A stretch of DNA of 64,000 nucleotides from Pseudomonas sp. Root71 (GTDB lineage Bacteria > Pseudomonadota > Gammaproteobacteria > Pseudomonadales > Pseudomonadaceae), in NCBI RefSeq assembly GCF_001429045.1, contig NZ_LMHY01000030.1:245498-309497 (forward strand). Reading direction: 5' to 3'. Positions 33,185 through 41,303 of the stretch are shown here, in pieces (the first letter of the stretch is position 1; every line of letters starts with the position of its first letter). The notes beneath the pieces are model-generated. The model was not told the origin of the DNA. It searched no databases and worked only from the letters and a program-made list of their open reading frames with translations. A program made the position numbers and the translations under genes.

Positions 33185-33541
33185 TTACTTGCGGATCGGC
33201 TTACGCGGACCTTTACGGGTACGCGCGTTGGTCTTGGTACGCTGACCGCGTACTGGAAGACCGCGACGATGACGCAGACCGCGATAGCAACCGAGGTCCA
33301 TCAAGCGCTTGATTTTCATGTTGATTTCGCGACGCAGGTCACCTTCAGTGGTGAACTTCGCCACTTCGCCACGCAGCTGTTCAATCTGCTCGTCGCTCAG
33401 ATCTTTGATCTTTGCTGCTGGGTTTACCCCAGTCTCTGCACAAATTTTCTGTGCAGTAGTGCGACCAACACCATAGATGTAGGTCAGCGAGATAACAGTA
33501 TGCTTGTTATCTGGAATGTTAACGCCTGCAATACGGGCCAT
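33185..33541 (-). CDS. rpsM: 30S ribosomal protein S13
   Basis: 118 residues starting MARIAGVNIPDNKHTVISLT, with the helix-two-turn-helix and the basic tail RGQRTKTNARTRKGPRKPIR that contacts P-site tRNA. It is the first gene of the alpha operon, 60 bases downstream of a good sigma70 promoter. Confidence 0.98.
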   Translation of the reverse strand: MARIAGVNIPDNKHTVISLTYIYGVGRTTAQKICAETGVNPAAKIKDLSDEQIEQLRGEVAKFTTEGDLRREINMKIKRLMDLGCYRGLRHRRGLPVRGQRTKTNARTRKGPRKPIRK

Positions 33542-33600
33542 TCAGTGGGACTCCAATTGACAGCTACCTACGCCCCGGAAGCCAAGAAATAGGGCGCGAG

Positions 33601-33629
33601 ATAATATCGCTGTAATAACAAATAATCAA
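33601..33629 (-). promoter_or_regulatory. Alpha operon promoter
   Basis: On the minus strand TTGATT (33629-33624), a 17-base spacer and TATTAT (33606-33601). The expected transcript would begin near 33594 with a leader of about 50 bases before rpsM, where E. coli has the S4 repression site. Confidence 0.7.
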
Positions 33630-33653
33630 CCCGGCAGCGCACTAGCTGCCGGG
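33630..33653 (-). terminator. Hairpin closing the spc operon, abutting the alpha promoter
   Basis: CCCGGCAGC and GCTGCCGGG form a nine-pair stem with a six-base loop between rpmJ and rpsM. The following TTGATTATTTG serves both as a weak U-tract and as the -35 region of the alpha promoter. Confidence 0.6.
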
Positions 33654-33671
33654 CTTGAAGCACAATCACAC

Positions 33672-33788
33672 TCAGCCTTGGCGCTGTTTGTGACGCGGTT
33701 CCGCGCTGCAAATTACTCGAACAACACCTTCGCGGCGAATAATCTTGCAGTTACGGCACAGCTTTTTCACCGATGCACGAACTTTCAT
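33672..33788 (-). CDS. rpmJ: 50S ribosomal protein L36 (zinc-binding form)
   Basis: 38 residues: [20 protein letters not shown], then [18 protein letters not shown]. Cys11, Cys14, Cys27 and His33 make the zinc ribbon of the C-plus form. Pseudomonas genomes usually hold a second, zinc-free L36 elsewhere that is induced when zinc is scarce. The gene was found by translating the gap between secY and rpsM. The ATG at 33788 has GAGGAG upstream. Confidence 0.96.
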
Positions 33789-33812
33789 CACCAACTCCTC
33801 GAACCTTATGGG

Positions 33813-35141
33813 TCAGCGCAGCATGCCGCTGCCGTAACCCTTCAGGTTGGCTTTCTTCATCAGGGATTCGTACTGGTGCGAAACGAGGTGCGATTGTACT
33901 TGGGACATGAAGTCCATCACAACCACGACGACGATCAGCAACGAGGTCCCGCCAAGGTAGAACGGTACGTTGGCTGCAACCACCAGGAACTGGGGCAACA
34001 GGCAGACGGCCGTCATGTAAAGAGCACCGAACATGGTCAAGCGAGTCAGAACGCCATCAATGTAGCGCGCAGACTGCTCACCTGGACGGATGCCCGGAAT
34101 AAAGGCACCGGACTTCTTCAGGTTTTCCGCTACGTCTTTCGGATTGAACATCAACGCCGTATAGAAGAAGCAGAAGAAAATAATCCCTGCACTAAACAGC
34201 AGAATATTCAACGGCTGACCAGGAGCGATCGACTGCGAGATGTCCTGCAACCAGCCCATACCTTCAGACTGACCGAACCAGGCACCCAACGAAGCCGGGA
34301 ACAGCAAAATGCTGCTCGCGAAAATAGCCGGAATAACACCGGCCATGTTCACCTTCAGCGGCAAGTGGCTGGTCTGCGCAGCGAAGACCTTACGGCCCTG
34401 CTGACGCTTGGCGTAGTGAACAGCAATACGACGCTGACCACGCTCAATGAACACCACGAAACCGATAATCGCTACTGCCAGCAAACCGATGGCAACCAGG
34501 GCGAAGATGTTGATATCACCCTGACGTGCAGACTCGAAAGACTGCCCGATCGCTCTCGGAAGACCGGCGACGATACCCGAAAAAATCAACATCGAGATAC
34601 CGTTGCCAACACCACGCTCAGTAATCTGCTCACCCAGCCACATCATGAACATCGCACCAGCCACAAAAGTGGATACCGCGACGAAATGGAAGCCAAAGTC
34701 ACCAGTGAACGCAACGCCCTGCCCCGCCAGACCAATGGACATGCCAATGGCCTGGACGAGAGCGAGGACGACAGTGCCGTAGCGGGTGTACTGGCTGATC
34801 TTGCGACGGCCAGCTTCACCTTCCTTCTTCAACTGCTCCAGCTGCGGGCTGACGGCGGTCATCAGTTGCATGATGATCGATGCCGAGATGTACGGCATGA
34901 TCCCCAGTGCAAAGATGCTCATCCGTTCCAGCGCGCCGCCGGAAAACATGTTGAACAAGCTAAGAATGGTCCCCTCATTCTGTCGAAACAGGTCCGCGAG
35001 TCGGTCCGGGTTGATACCTGGAACCGGGATGTGTGCGCCTATTCGGTAGACGATAATCGCCAGGAACAGAAAACGCAGACGAGCCCAGAGTTCAGACATA
35101 CCGCCTTTGCCGAGCGCAGAGAGAGCACCTTGCTTAGCCAT
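33813..35141 (-). CDS. secY: Preprotein translocase subunit SecY
   Basis: 442 residues with ten membrane helices, starting MAKQGALSALGKGGMSELWA. The plug helix region after TM1 (FNMFSGGALERMSIFALGIM) and the cytosolic loops C4-C5 (QRRIAVHYAKRQQGRKV) for SecA and ribosome binding are present. It forms the channel with SecE (also in this window) and SecG. Its ATG directly abuts the stop codon of rplO. Confidence 0.98.
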   Translation of the reverse strand: MAKQGALSALGKGGMSELWARLRFLFLAIIVYRIGAHIPVPGINPDRLADLFRQNEGTILSLFNMFSGGALERMSIFALGIMPYISASIIMQLMTAVSPQLEQLKKEGEAGRRKISQYTRYGTVVLALVQAIGMSIGLAGQGVAFTGDFGFHFVAVSTFVAGAMFMMWLGEQITERGVGNGISMLIFSGIVAGLPRAIGQSFESARQGDINIFALVAIGLLAVAIIGFVVFIERGQRRIAVHYAKRQQGRKVFAAQTSHLPLKVNMAGVIPAIFASSILLFPASLGAWFGQSEGMGWLQDISQSIAPGQPLNILLFSAGIIFFCFFYTALMFNPKDVAENLKKSGAFIPGIRPGEQSARYIDGVLTRLTMFGALYMTAVCLLPQFLVVAANVPFYLGGTSLLIVVVVVMDFMSQVQSHLVSHQYESLMKKANLKGYGSGMLR

Positions 35142-35579
35142 TTATTCCTCGAACTTGCCGCCAGCTGCTTCGATAGCCGCACGCGCACCTTTGGTGGCGC
35201 CGATTCCCTTGCCGATAGTGACAGCGCGAGTCACTTCACCGGACAGCATGATTTTCACACGCTGTACGTTGACGTTGATCACGTTGGCATCTTTCAGGGA
35301 CTGCACGGTGACGATGTCGCCTTCCACTTTAGCCAGCTCGGACAAACGCACTTCTGCGCGGTCCATGGCCTTCAGGGAAACGAAACCGAACTTCGGCAGG
35401 CGACGATGCAGCGGCTGTTGACCGCCTTCAAAGCCTGGAGCAATGGTGCCACCGGAGCGGGAGGTCTGACCTTTGTGACCACGGCCACCAGTCTTACCCA
35501 AACCGCTACCGATACCACGGCCCGGACGATGCTTTTCGCGACGGGAACCCGGCGCTGGACTCAGATCATTGAGTTTCAT
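35142..35579 (-). CDS. rplO: 50S ribosomal protein L15
   Basis: 145 residues starting MKLNDLSPAPGSRREKHRPG, with the Gly/Arg-rich N-terminal extension (RGIGSGLGKTGGRGHKGQ) that threads into 23S rRNA, and a globular C-terminal half. Within the spc operon between rpmD and secY. Confidence 0.98.
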   Translation of the reverse strand: MKLNDLSPAPGSRREKHRPGRGIGSGLGKTGGRGHKGQTSRSGGTIAPGFEGGQQPLHRRLPKFGFVSLKAMDRAEVRLSELAKVEGDIVTVQSLKDANVINVNVQRVKIMLSGEVTRAVTIGKGIGATKGARAAIEAAGGKFEE

Positions 35580-35582
35580 CGA

Positions 35583-35759
35583 TTAACCCTCGACACGCAG
35601 CATGTAGTAAGCCTTGTTGATCATCCCGCGATTCTCGGGAGTATCCAGGACTTCTACAGTGTGACCGATGCGACGCAGACCCAGACCCTTAACGCACAGT
35701 TTGTGGTTAGGGATACGGCCGGTCATGCTTTTGATCAGCGTTACTTTTACGGTAGCCAT
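35583..35759 (-). CDS. rpmD: 50S ribosomal protein L30
   Basis: 58 residues, MATVKVTLIKSMTGRIPNHK start and NKAYYMLRVEG end, matching the short bacterial L30. Found by translating the gap between rplO and rpsE; the spacers are three and two bases, so the three genes are read as one unit. Confidence 0.97.
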   Translation of the reverse strand: MATVKVTLIKSMTGRIPNHKLCVKGLGLRRIGHTVEVLDTPENRGMINKAYYMLRVEG

Positions 35760-35761
35760 GA

Positions 35762-36262
35762 TCAGAAGATCTCCTTGACACTTTTGCCACGCTTGGCGGC
35801 AATGGATTCAGGAGACTGCATTGCTTTCAAACCCTTGAAAGTGGCGTGAACCACGTTTACCGGGTTAGTCGAGCCGTAGCACTTGGCCAGAACGTTCTGA
35901 ACGCCAGCAACTTCGAGGACAGCACGCATAGCGCCGCCAGCGATGATACCGGTACCTTCAGAAGCAGGCTGCATGTACACCTTCGAAGCGCCGTGAGCGG
36001 ACTTCATTGCGTACTGCAGAGTGGTGCCGTTCAGATCAACCTGGATCATGTTGCGGCGAGCAGCTTCCATTGCCTTCTGGATCGCAGCAGGCACTTCACG
36101 CGACTTGCCACGGCCGAAGCCAACACGGCCCTTACCATCACCAACCACGGTCAACGCGGTGAAAGTGAAGATACGGCCGCCTTTAACGGTTTTGGCTACG
36201 CGGTTAACTTGAACCAGCTTCTCGATGTAGCCTTCGTCGCGCTTTTGGTCGTTATTTGACAT
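35762..36262 (-). CDS. rpsE: 30S ribosomal protein S5
   Basis: 166 residues. It has the N-terminal dsRNA-binding-like domain with KVVKGGRIFTF-type loop (here RVAKTVKGGRIFTFTALTVV), which when mutated gives spectinomycin resistance in other bacteria, and the GSTNPVNVVHATFKGLKAM C-terminal domain. The loop is wild type. It begins three bases after rplR. Confidence 0.98.
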   Translation of the reverse strand: MSNNDQKRDEGYIEKLVQVNRVAKTVKGGRIFTFTALTVVGDGKGRVGFGRGKSREVPAAIQKAMEAARRNMIQVDLNGTTLQYAMKSAHGASKVYMQPASEGTGIIAGGAMRAVLEVAGVQNVLAKCYGSTNPVNVVHATFKGLKAMQSPESIAAKRGKSVKEIF

Positions 36263-36265
36263 AAC

Positions 36266-36616
36266 TTAGAACTCCAGCCCAGCTTCACGAGCAGCATCAG
36301 CCAGCGCTTTAACGCGGCCGTGGTACTTGAAGCCAGAGCGGTCGAAAGCCACTTGCGAGACGCCAGCGGCCTTAGCACGCGTAGCGACCAGCTGGCCAAC
36401 CTTAGTGGCCGCGTCGATGTTGCCGGTGGCACCATCACGCAGTTCTTTATCCAAAGTCGAGGCGCTTGCCAGGACTTTGTTGCCGTCGGCCGAAATGACC
36501 TGGGCGTAGATGTGCTGCGAAGAGCGGAACACGCAGAGACGCACGACTTCGAGTTCGTGCATTTTCAGGCGTGCTTTGCGAGCGCGACGCAGTCGAGTAA
36601 CTTTTTTGTCGGTCAT
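36266..36616 (-). CDS. rplR: 50S ribosomal protein L18
   Basis: 116 residues, MTDKKVTRLRRARKARLKMH start. L18 with L5 and L25 binds 5S rRNA in the central protuberance. The conserved FDRSGFKYHGRVKALADAAR end is present. Ten bases separate it from rplF. Confidence 0.98.
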   Translation of the reverse strand: MTDKKVTRLRRARKARLKMHELEVVRLCVFRSSQHIYAQVISADGNKVLASASTLDKELRDGATGNIDAATKVGQLVATRAKAAGVSQVAFDRSGFKYHGRVKALADAAREAGLEF

Positions 36617-36626
36617 TTGCTATGCC

Positions 36627-37160
36627 CTACTTCTTCTTGGCTTCTTTACGACGGACGACTTCGTCCGCGTAGCGCACACCTTTGCCTTTGTACGGCTCTG
36701 GTGGACGGAAGTCGCGGATCTCGGCGGCCACTTGACCTACCAGCTGCTTGTCGATGCCCTTGATCAGGATATCGGTCTGGCTAGGAGTCTCAGCGGTGAT
36801 GCCTTCCGGCAGTTCGTAATCCACTGGGTGCGAGAAGCCAAGAGCCAGGTTCAGCACTGTGCCTTTTGCTTGCGCTTTGTAACCAACACCGACCAGCTGG
36901 AGCTTGCGCTCGAAGCCTTGGCTTACGCCTTGGACCATGTTATTTACCAACGCACGAGTGGTACCAGCCATTGCGCGAGTCTGTTGATCGCCATTGCGAG
37001 CAGCGAAACGCAGCTCACCGGCTTCTTCAACGATCTCAACGGACGAATGGATGTTCAGTTCAAGAGTGCCCTTGGCACCCTTCACCGAAAGCTGTTGGCC
37101 TGCGAATTTTACTTCGACACCGGCTGGCAGCTTAACGGGGTTCTTAGCGACGCGAGACAT
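36627..37160 (-). CDS. rplF: 50S ribosomal protein L6
   Basis: 177 residues, MSRVAKNPVKLPAGVEVKFA start, two tandem L6 folds, and the PEPYKGKGVRYADEVVRRKE end that contacts the sarcin-ricin loop region used by elongation factors. Intact length. Twelve bases after rpsH. Confidence 0.98.
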   Translation of the reverse strand: MSRVAKNPVKLPAGVEVKFAGQQLSVKGAKGTLELNIHSSVEIVEEAGELRFAARNGDQQTRAMAGTTRALVNNMVQGVSQGFERKLQLVGVGYKAQAKGTVLNLALGFSHPVDYELPEGITAETPSQTDILIKGIDKQLVGQVAAEIRDFRPPEPYKGKGVRYADEVVRRKEAKKK

Positions 37161-37172
37161 GCTTATCCCCCC

Positions 37173-37565
37173 TTAGAACACAGTGCAAAGAACTTCGCCG
37201 CCGACACCGGCAGCGCGCGCAGCACGATCAGTCATCACACCCTTGTTGGTGGAGACGATAGACACACCGAGACCGCCACGAACTTTTGGCAGATCATCGA
37301 CGGACTTGTACTGACGCAGGCCTGGACGGCTAACGCGCTTCACTTCTTCGATAACCGGACGGCCTTCGAAGTACTTCAGCTCGATGGACAGCAGTGGTTT
37401 GATTTCGCTGCTGATCTGATAACCCGCAATGTAACCTTCGTCCTTCAGGACTTTGGCAACAGCTACCTTCAACGTGGAAGATGGCATGCTTACGACGGAC
37501 TTTTCAGCCATCTGGGCATTACGGATACGAGTTAGCATGTCCGCTAACGGGTCCTGCATACTCAT
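37173..37565 (-). CDS. rpsH: 30S ribosomal protein S8
   Basis: 130 residues, MSMQDPLADMLTRIRNAQMA start, and the C-terminal STNKGVMTDRAARAAGVGGE motif that binds 16S helix 21. In E. coli S8 is the autogenous repressor of the spc operon. Here the gene stands behind a 209-base gap that carries a good promoter and several hairpins, so it may head its own transcript. GGAGCG lies before the ATG. Confidence 0.98.
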   Translation of the reverse strand: MSMQDPLADMLTRIRNAQMAEKSVVSMPSSTLKVAVAKVLKDEGYIAGYQISSEIKPLLSIELKYFEGRPVIEEVKRVSRPGLRQYKSVDDLPKVRGGLGVSIVSTNKGVMTDRAARAAGVGGEVLCTVF

Positions 37566-37586
37566 GGGCTAGACGCTCCTAATACA

Positions 37587-37608
37587 AAAAAATTAGCCTT
37601 GCGGCTAT
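37587..37608 (-). promoter_or_regulatory. Attenuator-like hairpin with U7 tract in the rpsH leader
   Basis: On the minus strand TAGCC-GCAA-GGCTA is followed by ATTTTTTTG, ending about 22 bases before the rpsH ATG. A five-pair stem with a GCAA tetraloop and a U tract is a plausible conditional terminator. Confidence 0.45.
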
Positions 37609-37663
37609 TACGTGTCGCCGAGAATCTCCGAGCATGAAAAACACGGGCTCAGGCGAGCCGGGT

Positions 37664-37692
37664 ATTCTAGACACACCCCGGAAATGAATCAA
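37664..37692 (-). promoter_or_regulatory. Promoter inside the spc operon, before rpsH
   Basis: On the minus strand TTGATT (37692-37687), 17-base spacer, TAGAAT (37669-37664). The -35 overlaps the foot of the hairpin at 37689-37710. Expected start near 37657, giving a leader of about 90 bases. Confidence 0.6.
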
Positions 37693-37710
37693 GCCCCAAA
37701 AGGGGCTTGA
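37689..37710 (-). terminator. Strong hairpin between rpsN and rpsH
   Basis: TCAAGCCCC-TTTT-GGGGCTTGA, a perfect nine-pair stem. It is followed by TTCATTT rather than a pure U run, so it could be a partial terminator or a processing/stability element. Confidence 0.5.
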
Positions 37711-37728
37711 TCCAGATTCAAGGCCACC

Positions 37729-37758
37729 GGTGGTCAGGATCTTGCGATCCTGGACACC
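37729..37758 (-). promoter_or_regulatory. Long hairpin with GCAA tetraloop just after rpsN
   Basis: GGTGTCCAGGATC-GCAA-GATCCTGACCACC on the minus strand: 11 pairs with a two-base internal mismatch and a GNRA tetraloop, starting about 16 bases after the rpsN stop. It looks like a structured RNA element, perhaps a protein-binding or RNase site. Confidence 0.5.
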
Positions 37759-37774
37759 GAGACTTTGACAGTAC

Positions 37775-38080
37775 TTACCAGCTGGCTTTAACCAGACCCG
37801 GTACGTCACCACGCATGGCAGCTTCACGCAGCTTGTTACGGCCGAGGCCGAACTTGCGGTAAACGCCGTGTGGACGACCGGTCAGGCGGCAGCGGTTACG
37901 CATGCGCGAAGCGCTTGCGTCACGTGGCTGCTTCTGCAGGGCTACTGTAGCTTCCCAACGCGCTTCTGGACTTGCGTTCAGATCAACGATGATAGCTTTC
38001 AGTGCTGCACGCTTCTTGGCGTACTTGGCAACCGTGAGCTGACGCTTCAGCTCGCGGTTTTTCATGCTCATCTTGGCCAT
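37775..38080 (-). CDS. rpsN: 30S ribosomal protein S14 (long, zinc-free form)
   Basis: 101 residues, MAKMSMKNRELKRQLTVAKY start and MRNRCRLTGRPHGVYRKFGL core. It has a single Cys in place of the CxxC pairs of the zinc form. The ATG at 38080 is chosen over one 22 codons upstream, which would run into rplE. Thirteen bases after rplE. Confidence 0.98.
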   Translation of the reverse strand: MAKMSMKNRELKRQLTVAKYAKKRAALKAIIVDLNASPEARWEATVALQKQPRDASASRMRNRCRLTGRPHGVYRKFGLGRNKLREAAMRGDVPGLVKASW

Positions 38081-38093
38081 GGTCCTACTCCAA

Positions 38094-38633
38094 TCAGTTG
38101 CGGAACGGGAATTTGAACGCACGCAGCAGAGCGCGGCCTTCATCATCGTTCTTGGCAGTGGTGGTCAGGGTGATGTCCAGACCGCGGAGAGCATCGATCT
38201 TGTCGTAGTCGATTTCCGGGAAGATGATCTGCTCTTTCACGCCCATGCTGTAGTTGCCACGACCATCGAAGGACTTGGCATTCAGGCCGCGGAAGTCGCG
38301 AACCCGAGGCAGGGAGATCGACAGCAGACGATCCAGGAACTCGTACATACGCTCACGGCGCAGGGTCACTTTGACGCCGATCGGCCAACCTTCACGGACT
38401 TTAAAGCCAGCGATGGATTTGCGAGCGTAGGTCACAACGACTTTCTGGCCGGTGATCTTTTCCAGGTCAGCAACAGCGTGCTCGATGACTTTTTTGTCAC
38501 CGATCGCTTCGCCCAGACCCATGTTCAGGGTGATTTTGGTAACGCGCGGAACTTCCATCACGTTCGAAAGCTTAAGTTCTTCCTTAAGTTTCGGAGCAAT
38601 TTCCTTCCGGTAAATCTCTTTTAGTCGTGCCAT
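38094..38633 (-). CDS. rplE: 50S ribosomal protein L5
   Basis: 179 residues, MARLKEIYRKEIAPKLKEEL start, TYARKSIAGFKVREGWPIGV centre, and the LDITLTTTAKNDDEGRALLR end that binds 5S rRNA. It lies between rplX and rpsN. In E. coli the S8 repression site is at the start of this gene; I did not resolve an equivalent here. Confidence 0.98.
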   Translation of the reverse strand: MARLKEIYRKEIAPKLKEELKLSNVMEVPRVTKITLNMGLGEAIGDKKVIEHAVADLEKITGQKVVVTYARKSIAGFKVREGWPIGVKVTLRRERMYEFLDRLLSISLPRVRDFRGLNAKSFDGRGNYSMGVKEQIIFPEIDYDKIDALRGLDITLTTTAKNDDEGRALLRAFKFPFRN

Positions 38634-38655
38634 GGTCTCATCTACCTAGCAGTGT

Positions 38656-38970
38656 TCAAGCATCAACCGCTTTTTGGGTCGACTTGAAGACACGAATTTT
38701 CTTGCCGTCTTCTACTTTGAAACCAACGCGGTCAGCCTTGTTGGTTTCGCCGTTGAAAATGGCGACGTTAGAAGCATCCAGTGGAGCTTCTTTTTCGACG
38801 ATACCGCCCTGCACGCCCGACATCGGGTTAGGCTTGGTATGACGCTTGACCAGGTTCAGACCACCAATAACCAGACGGTTGTTAGCGAGAACCTTAAGCA
38901 CCTTACCGCGCTTACCTTTGTCTTTGCCGGCGATCACGATGATCTCGTCGTCACGACGAATCTTTTGCAT
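38656..38970 (-). CDS. rplX: 50S ribosomal protein L24
   Basis: 104 residues, with the KOW motif in DEIIVIAGKDKGKRGKVLKV. L24 starts 50S assembly at the 5' end of 23S rRNA. Eleven bases after rplN. Confidence 0.98.
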   Translation of the reverse strand: MQKIRRDDEIIVIAGKDKGKRGKVLKVLANNRLVIGGLNLVKRHTKPNPMSGVQGGIVEKEAPLDASNVAIFNGETNKADRVGFKVEDGKKIRVFKSTQKAVDA

Positions 38971-38981
38971 GTCGGATCTCC

Positions 38982-39350
38982 TTACAGCACTTCTGGGGCG
39001 AGCGAGACGATCTTCATGAACTTCTCAGTACGAAGTTCACGGGTCACTGGCCCAAAGATACGGGTGCCGATCGGCTCTTGCTTGTTGTTCAACAGAACAG
39101 CAGCGTTGCCATCAAAGCGGATAATGGAGCCATCAGCACGACGTACGCCGTGACGAGTGCGGACTACAACAGCAGTCATCACTTGGCCTTTTTTCACTTT
39201 ACCGCGAGGAATTGCTTCCTTCACGGTAACTTTGATGATGTCACCGATACCAGCGTAACGACGATGGGAGCCACCCAGCACCTTGATGCACATAACGCGG
39301 CGAGCGCCGCTGTTATCGGCCACATCGAGCATGGATTGAGTCTGAATCAT
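38982..39350 (-). CDS. rplN: 50S ribosomal protein L14
   Basis: 122 residues, MIQTQSMLDVADNSGARRVM start and RELRTEKFMKIVSLAPEVL end. It contributes to the subunit interface bridge B5/B8. First gene of the spc block after rpsQ, with a 23-base spacer in which I see no promoter, so S10 and spc genes may be read through. Confidence 0.98.
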   Translation of the reverse strand: MIQTQSMLDVADNSGARRVMCIKVLGGSHRRYAGIGDIIKVTVKEAIPRGKVKKGQVMTAVVVRTRHGVRRADGSIIRFDGNAAVLLNNKQEPIGTRIFGPVTRELRTEKFMKIVSLAPEVL

Positions 39351-39373
39351 ATAATTTCTCCGACCCCTAGTCC

Positions 39374-39640
39374 TTAGACTTCCACAGCGCGTTCGAGAAC
39401 ATCAACCAGCGCCCAAGACTTGGTCTTGGCCAAAGGACGAGTTTCACGAATAGTGACTTTGTCGCCGATGTGGCACTGATTGGTTTCGTCGTGCGCGTGC
39501 AGCTTAGTCGAACGCTTAACGTATTTACCGTAGATCGGGTGCTTAACGCGACGCTCGATCAGAACGGTGATGGTTTTGTCCATCTTGTCGCTGACAACAC
39601 GGCCAGTCAGCGTACGGACAGTTTTTTCGGCTTCAGCCAT
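39374..39640 (-). CDS. rpsQ: 30S ribosomal protein S17
   Basis: 88 residues, RTLTGRVVSDKMDKTITVLI near the start and the HDETNQCHIGDKVTIRETRP loop. It binds 16S helix 11. Two bases after rpmC; last gene of the S10 order. Confidence 0.98.
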   Translation of the reverse strand: MAEAEKTVRTLTGRVVSDKMDKTITVLIERRVKHPIYGKYVKRSTKLHAHDETNQCHIGDKVTIRETRPLAKTKSWALVDVLERAVEV

Positions 39641-39642
39641 GA

Positions 39643-39834
39643 TTACTTACCTGCCTGCTGGTTGAGCACAGTCTTCACGCGAGCGATGTCACGCTTAACT
39701 TGCGAGAGCAGATGAGACTGCCCCAACTGGCCAGTTGCTTTCTGCATACGCAGATTGAACTGGTCGCGCAGCAAGCCGAGCAGTTGCTCGTTCAGCTGCT
39801 GTGCGGATTTTTCACGAAGTTCATTCGCTTTCAT
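39643..39834 (-). CDS. rpmC: 50S ribosomal protein L29
   Basis: 63 residues, [20 protein letters not shown], a two-helix hairpin near the exit tunnel where SRP and trigger factor dock. The ATG at 39834 shares one base with the rplP stop (TGATG), so the genes are coupled. Confidence 0.97.
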
Positions 39835-40247
39835 CACATCACCGTCCGTTTAACAAAGGAGGTGGCGAGCGGCAGCTTTGCAGCAGCCAGGGCGAAAGCC
39901 TCACGCGCCAGCTCTTCAGAAACACCCTCGATTTCATACAGGACTTTGCCTGGCTGAATCTGGGCAACCCAGTATTCGACGTTACCCTTACCTTTACCCA
40001 TCCGAACTTCGAGTGGCTTCTTGGAAATAGGCTTGTCCGGGAATACACGGATCCAGATCTTGCCGCCACGTTTTACGTGACGGGTCAGAGCACGACGCGC
40101 TGACTCGATCTGACGAGCGGTGAGACGACCACGAGCAACAGACTTCAGCGCGAACTCGCCGAAGCTGACTTTGCTACCGCGCAATGCCAGGCCACGGTTG
40201 TGACCAGTCATTTGCTTGCGGAACTTCGTACGCTTTGGTTGCAACAT
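39834..40247 (-). CDS. rplP: 50S ribosomal protein L16
   Basis: 137 residues, [20 protein letters not shown] start, with the conserved Arg-rich loop [21 protein letters not shown]16 positions A-site tRNA. The basic loop [13 protein letters not shown] (here [19 protein letters not shown]) is intact. Confidence 0.98.
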
Positions 40248-40259
40248 TTGGCGTACCCC

Positions 40260-40946
40260 TTACTTAGCAGCTTTTTTACGAGGCGCTGGTGCTTGTGGTT
40301 TCAGTTCTTCTTGGCGACCACCAATTACTTCGCCTTTGAAGATCCAAACCTTTACACCGATCACACCGTAAGTGGTGTGAGCTTCGTAGTTGGCATAGTC
40401 GATGTCGGCACGCAGGGTGTGCAACGGCACACGACCTTCGCGATACCATTCAGTACGTGCGATTTCAGCACCGCCGAGACGACCGCTCACTTGGATTTTG
40501 ATGCCTTTGGCACCAATGCGCATGGCGTTCTGTACAGCGCGCTTCATAGCGCGACGGAACATTACGCGACGCTCCAGCTGCTGAGCTACGCTCTGCGCAA
40601 CCAGCATACCGTCGAGCTCCGGCTTGCGGATCTCTTCGATATTGATGTGCACAGGCACACCCATTTGCTTGGTCAGGTCCTGACGCAGTTTCTCAACATC
40701 TTCACCTTTCTTCCCGATAACGATACCTGGACGAGCGGTGTGGATGGTGATGCGTGCAGTTTGGGCCGGACGATGGATATCGATACGGCTTACGGATGCG
40801 CTTTTTAGTTTGTCTTGGAGGTACTCACGCACATTCAGATCTGCGAGCAAATAGTCCGCATAAGTCCGACCGTCTGCGTACCAGACGGAGGTGTGCTCCT
40901 TGACGATTCCCAGGCGAATGCCAATGGGATGTACTTTCTGACCCAT
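40260..40946 (-). CDS. rpsC: 30S ribosomal protein S3
   Basis: 228 residues, MGQKVHPIGIRLGIVKEHTS start. A KH domain (TARPGIVIGKKGEDVEKLRQ) is followed by the C-terminal domain lining the mRNA entry. The ATG at 40946 is used; an upstream in-frame extension would overlap rplV. Thirteen-base spacer. Confidence 0.98.
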   Translation of the reverse strand: MGQKVHPIGIRLGIVKEHTSVWYADGRTYADYLLADLNVREYLQDKLKSASVSRIDIHRPAQTARITIHTARPGIVIGKKGEDVEKLRQDLTKQMGVPVHINIEEIRKPELDGMLVAQSVAQQLERRVMFRRAMKRAVQNAMRIGAKGIKIQVSGRLGGAEIARTEWYREGRVPLHTLRADIDYANYEAHTTYGVIGVKVWIFKGEVIGGRQEELKPQAPAPRKKAAK

Positions 40947-40959
40947 CTCTTCGACTCCG

Positions 40960-41292
40960 TTACTTGTCAGCAACCTTGACAGTGATATGGCAAGACCGCT
41001 TGACGATGCGATCAGCACGGCCTTTGGCACGTGGCATGATGCGCTTCAGCGAACGCCCTTCGTTGACGAAAACAGTGCTGACCTTCAGGTCATCAACGTC
41101 TGCGCCTTCGTTATGCTCGGCGTTGGCTACGGCCGACTCCAGCACTTTCTTCATGATCTCGGCGGCTTTCTTACTGCTGAAAGCCAACAGGTTGAGCGCT
41201 TCGCCCACCTTCTTCCCGCGGATCTGGTCGGCGACCAAGCGGGCTTTCTGGGCGGAGATTCGAGCGCCCGACAACTTAGCGGCTACTTCCAT
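40960..41292 (-). CDS. rplV: 50S ribosomal protein L22
   Basis: 110 residues. The long beta hairpin (around [20 protein letters not shown]) reaches into the exit tunnel at the macrolide site and is wild type in length. Between rpsS and rpsC. Confidence 0.98.
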
Positions 41293-41303
41293 TTCCTAAC
41301 CCC

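Noticed and set aside
37579..37827. A small minus-strand frame (82 codons) across the rpsN-rpsH gap
   Set aside because: It starts inside rpsN in a different frame and covers the promoter and hairpins; no homology is apparent.
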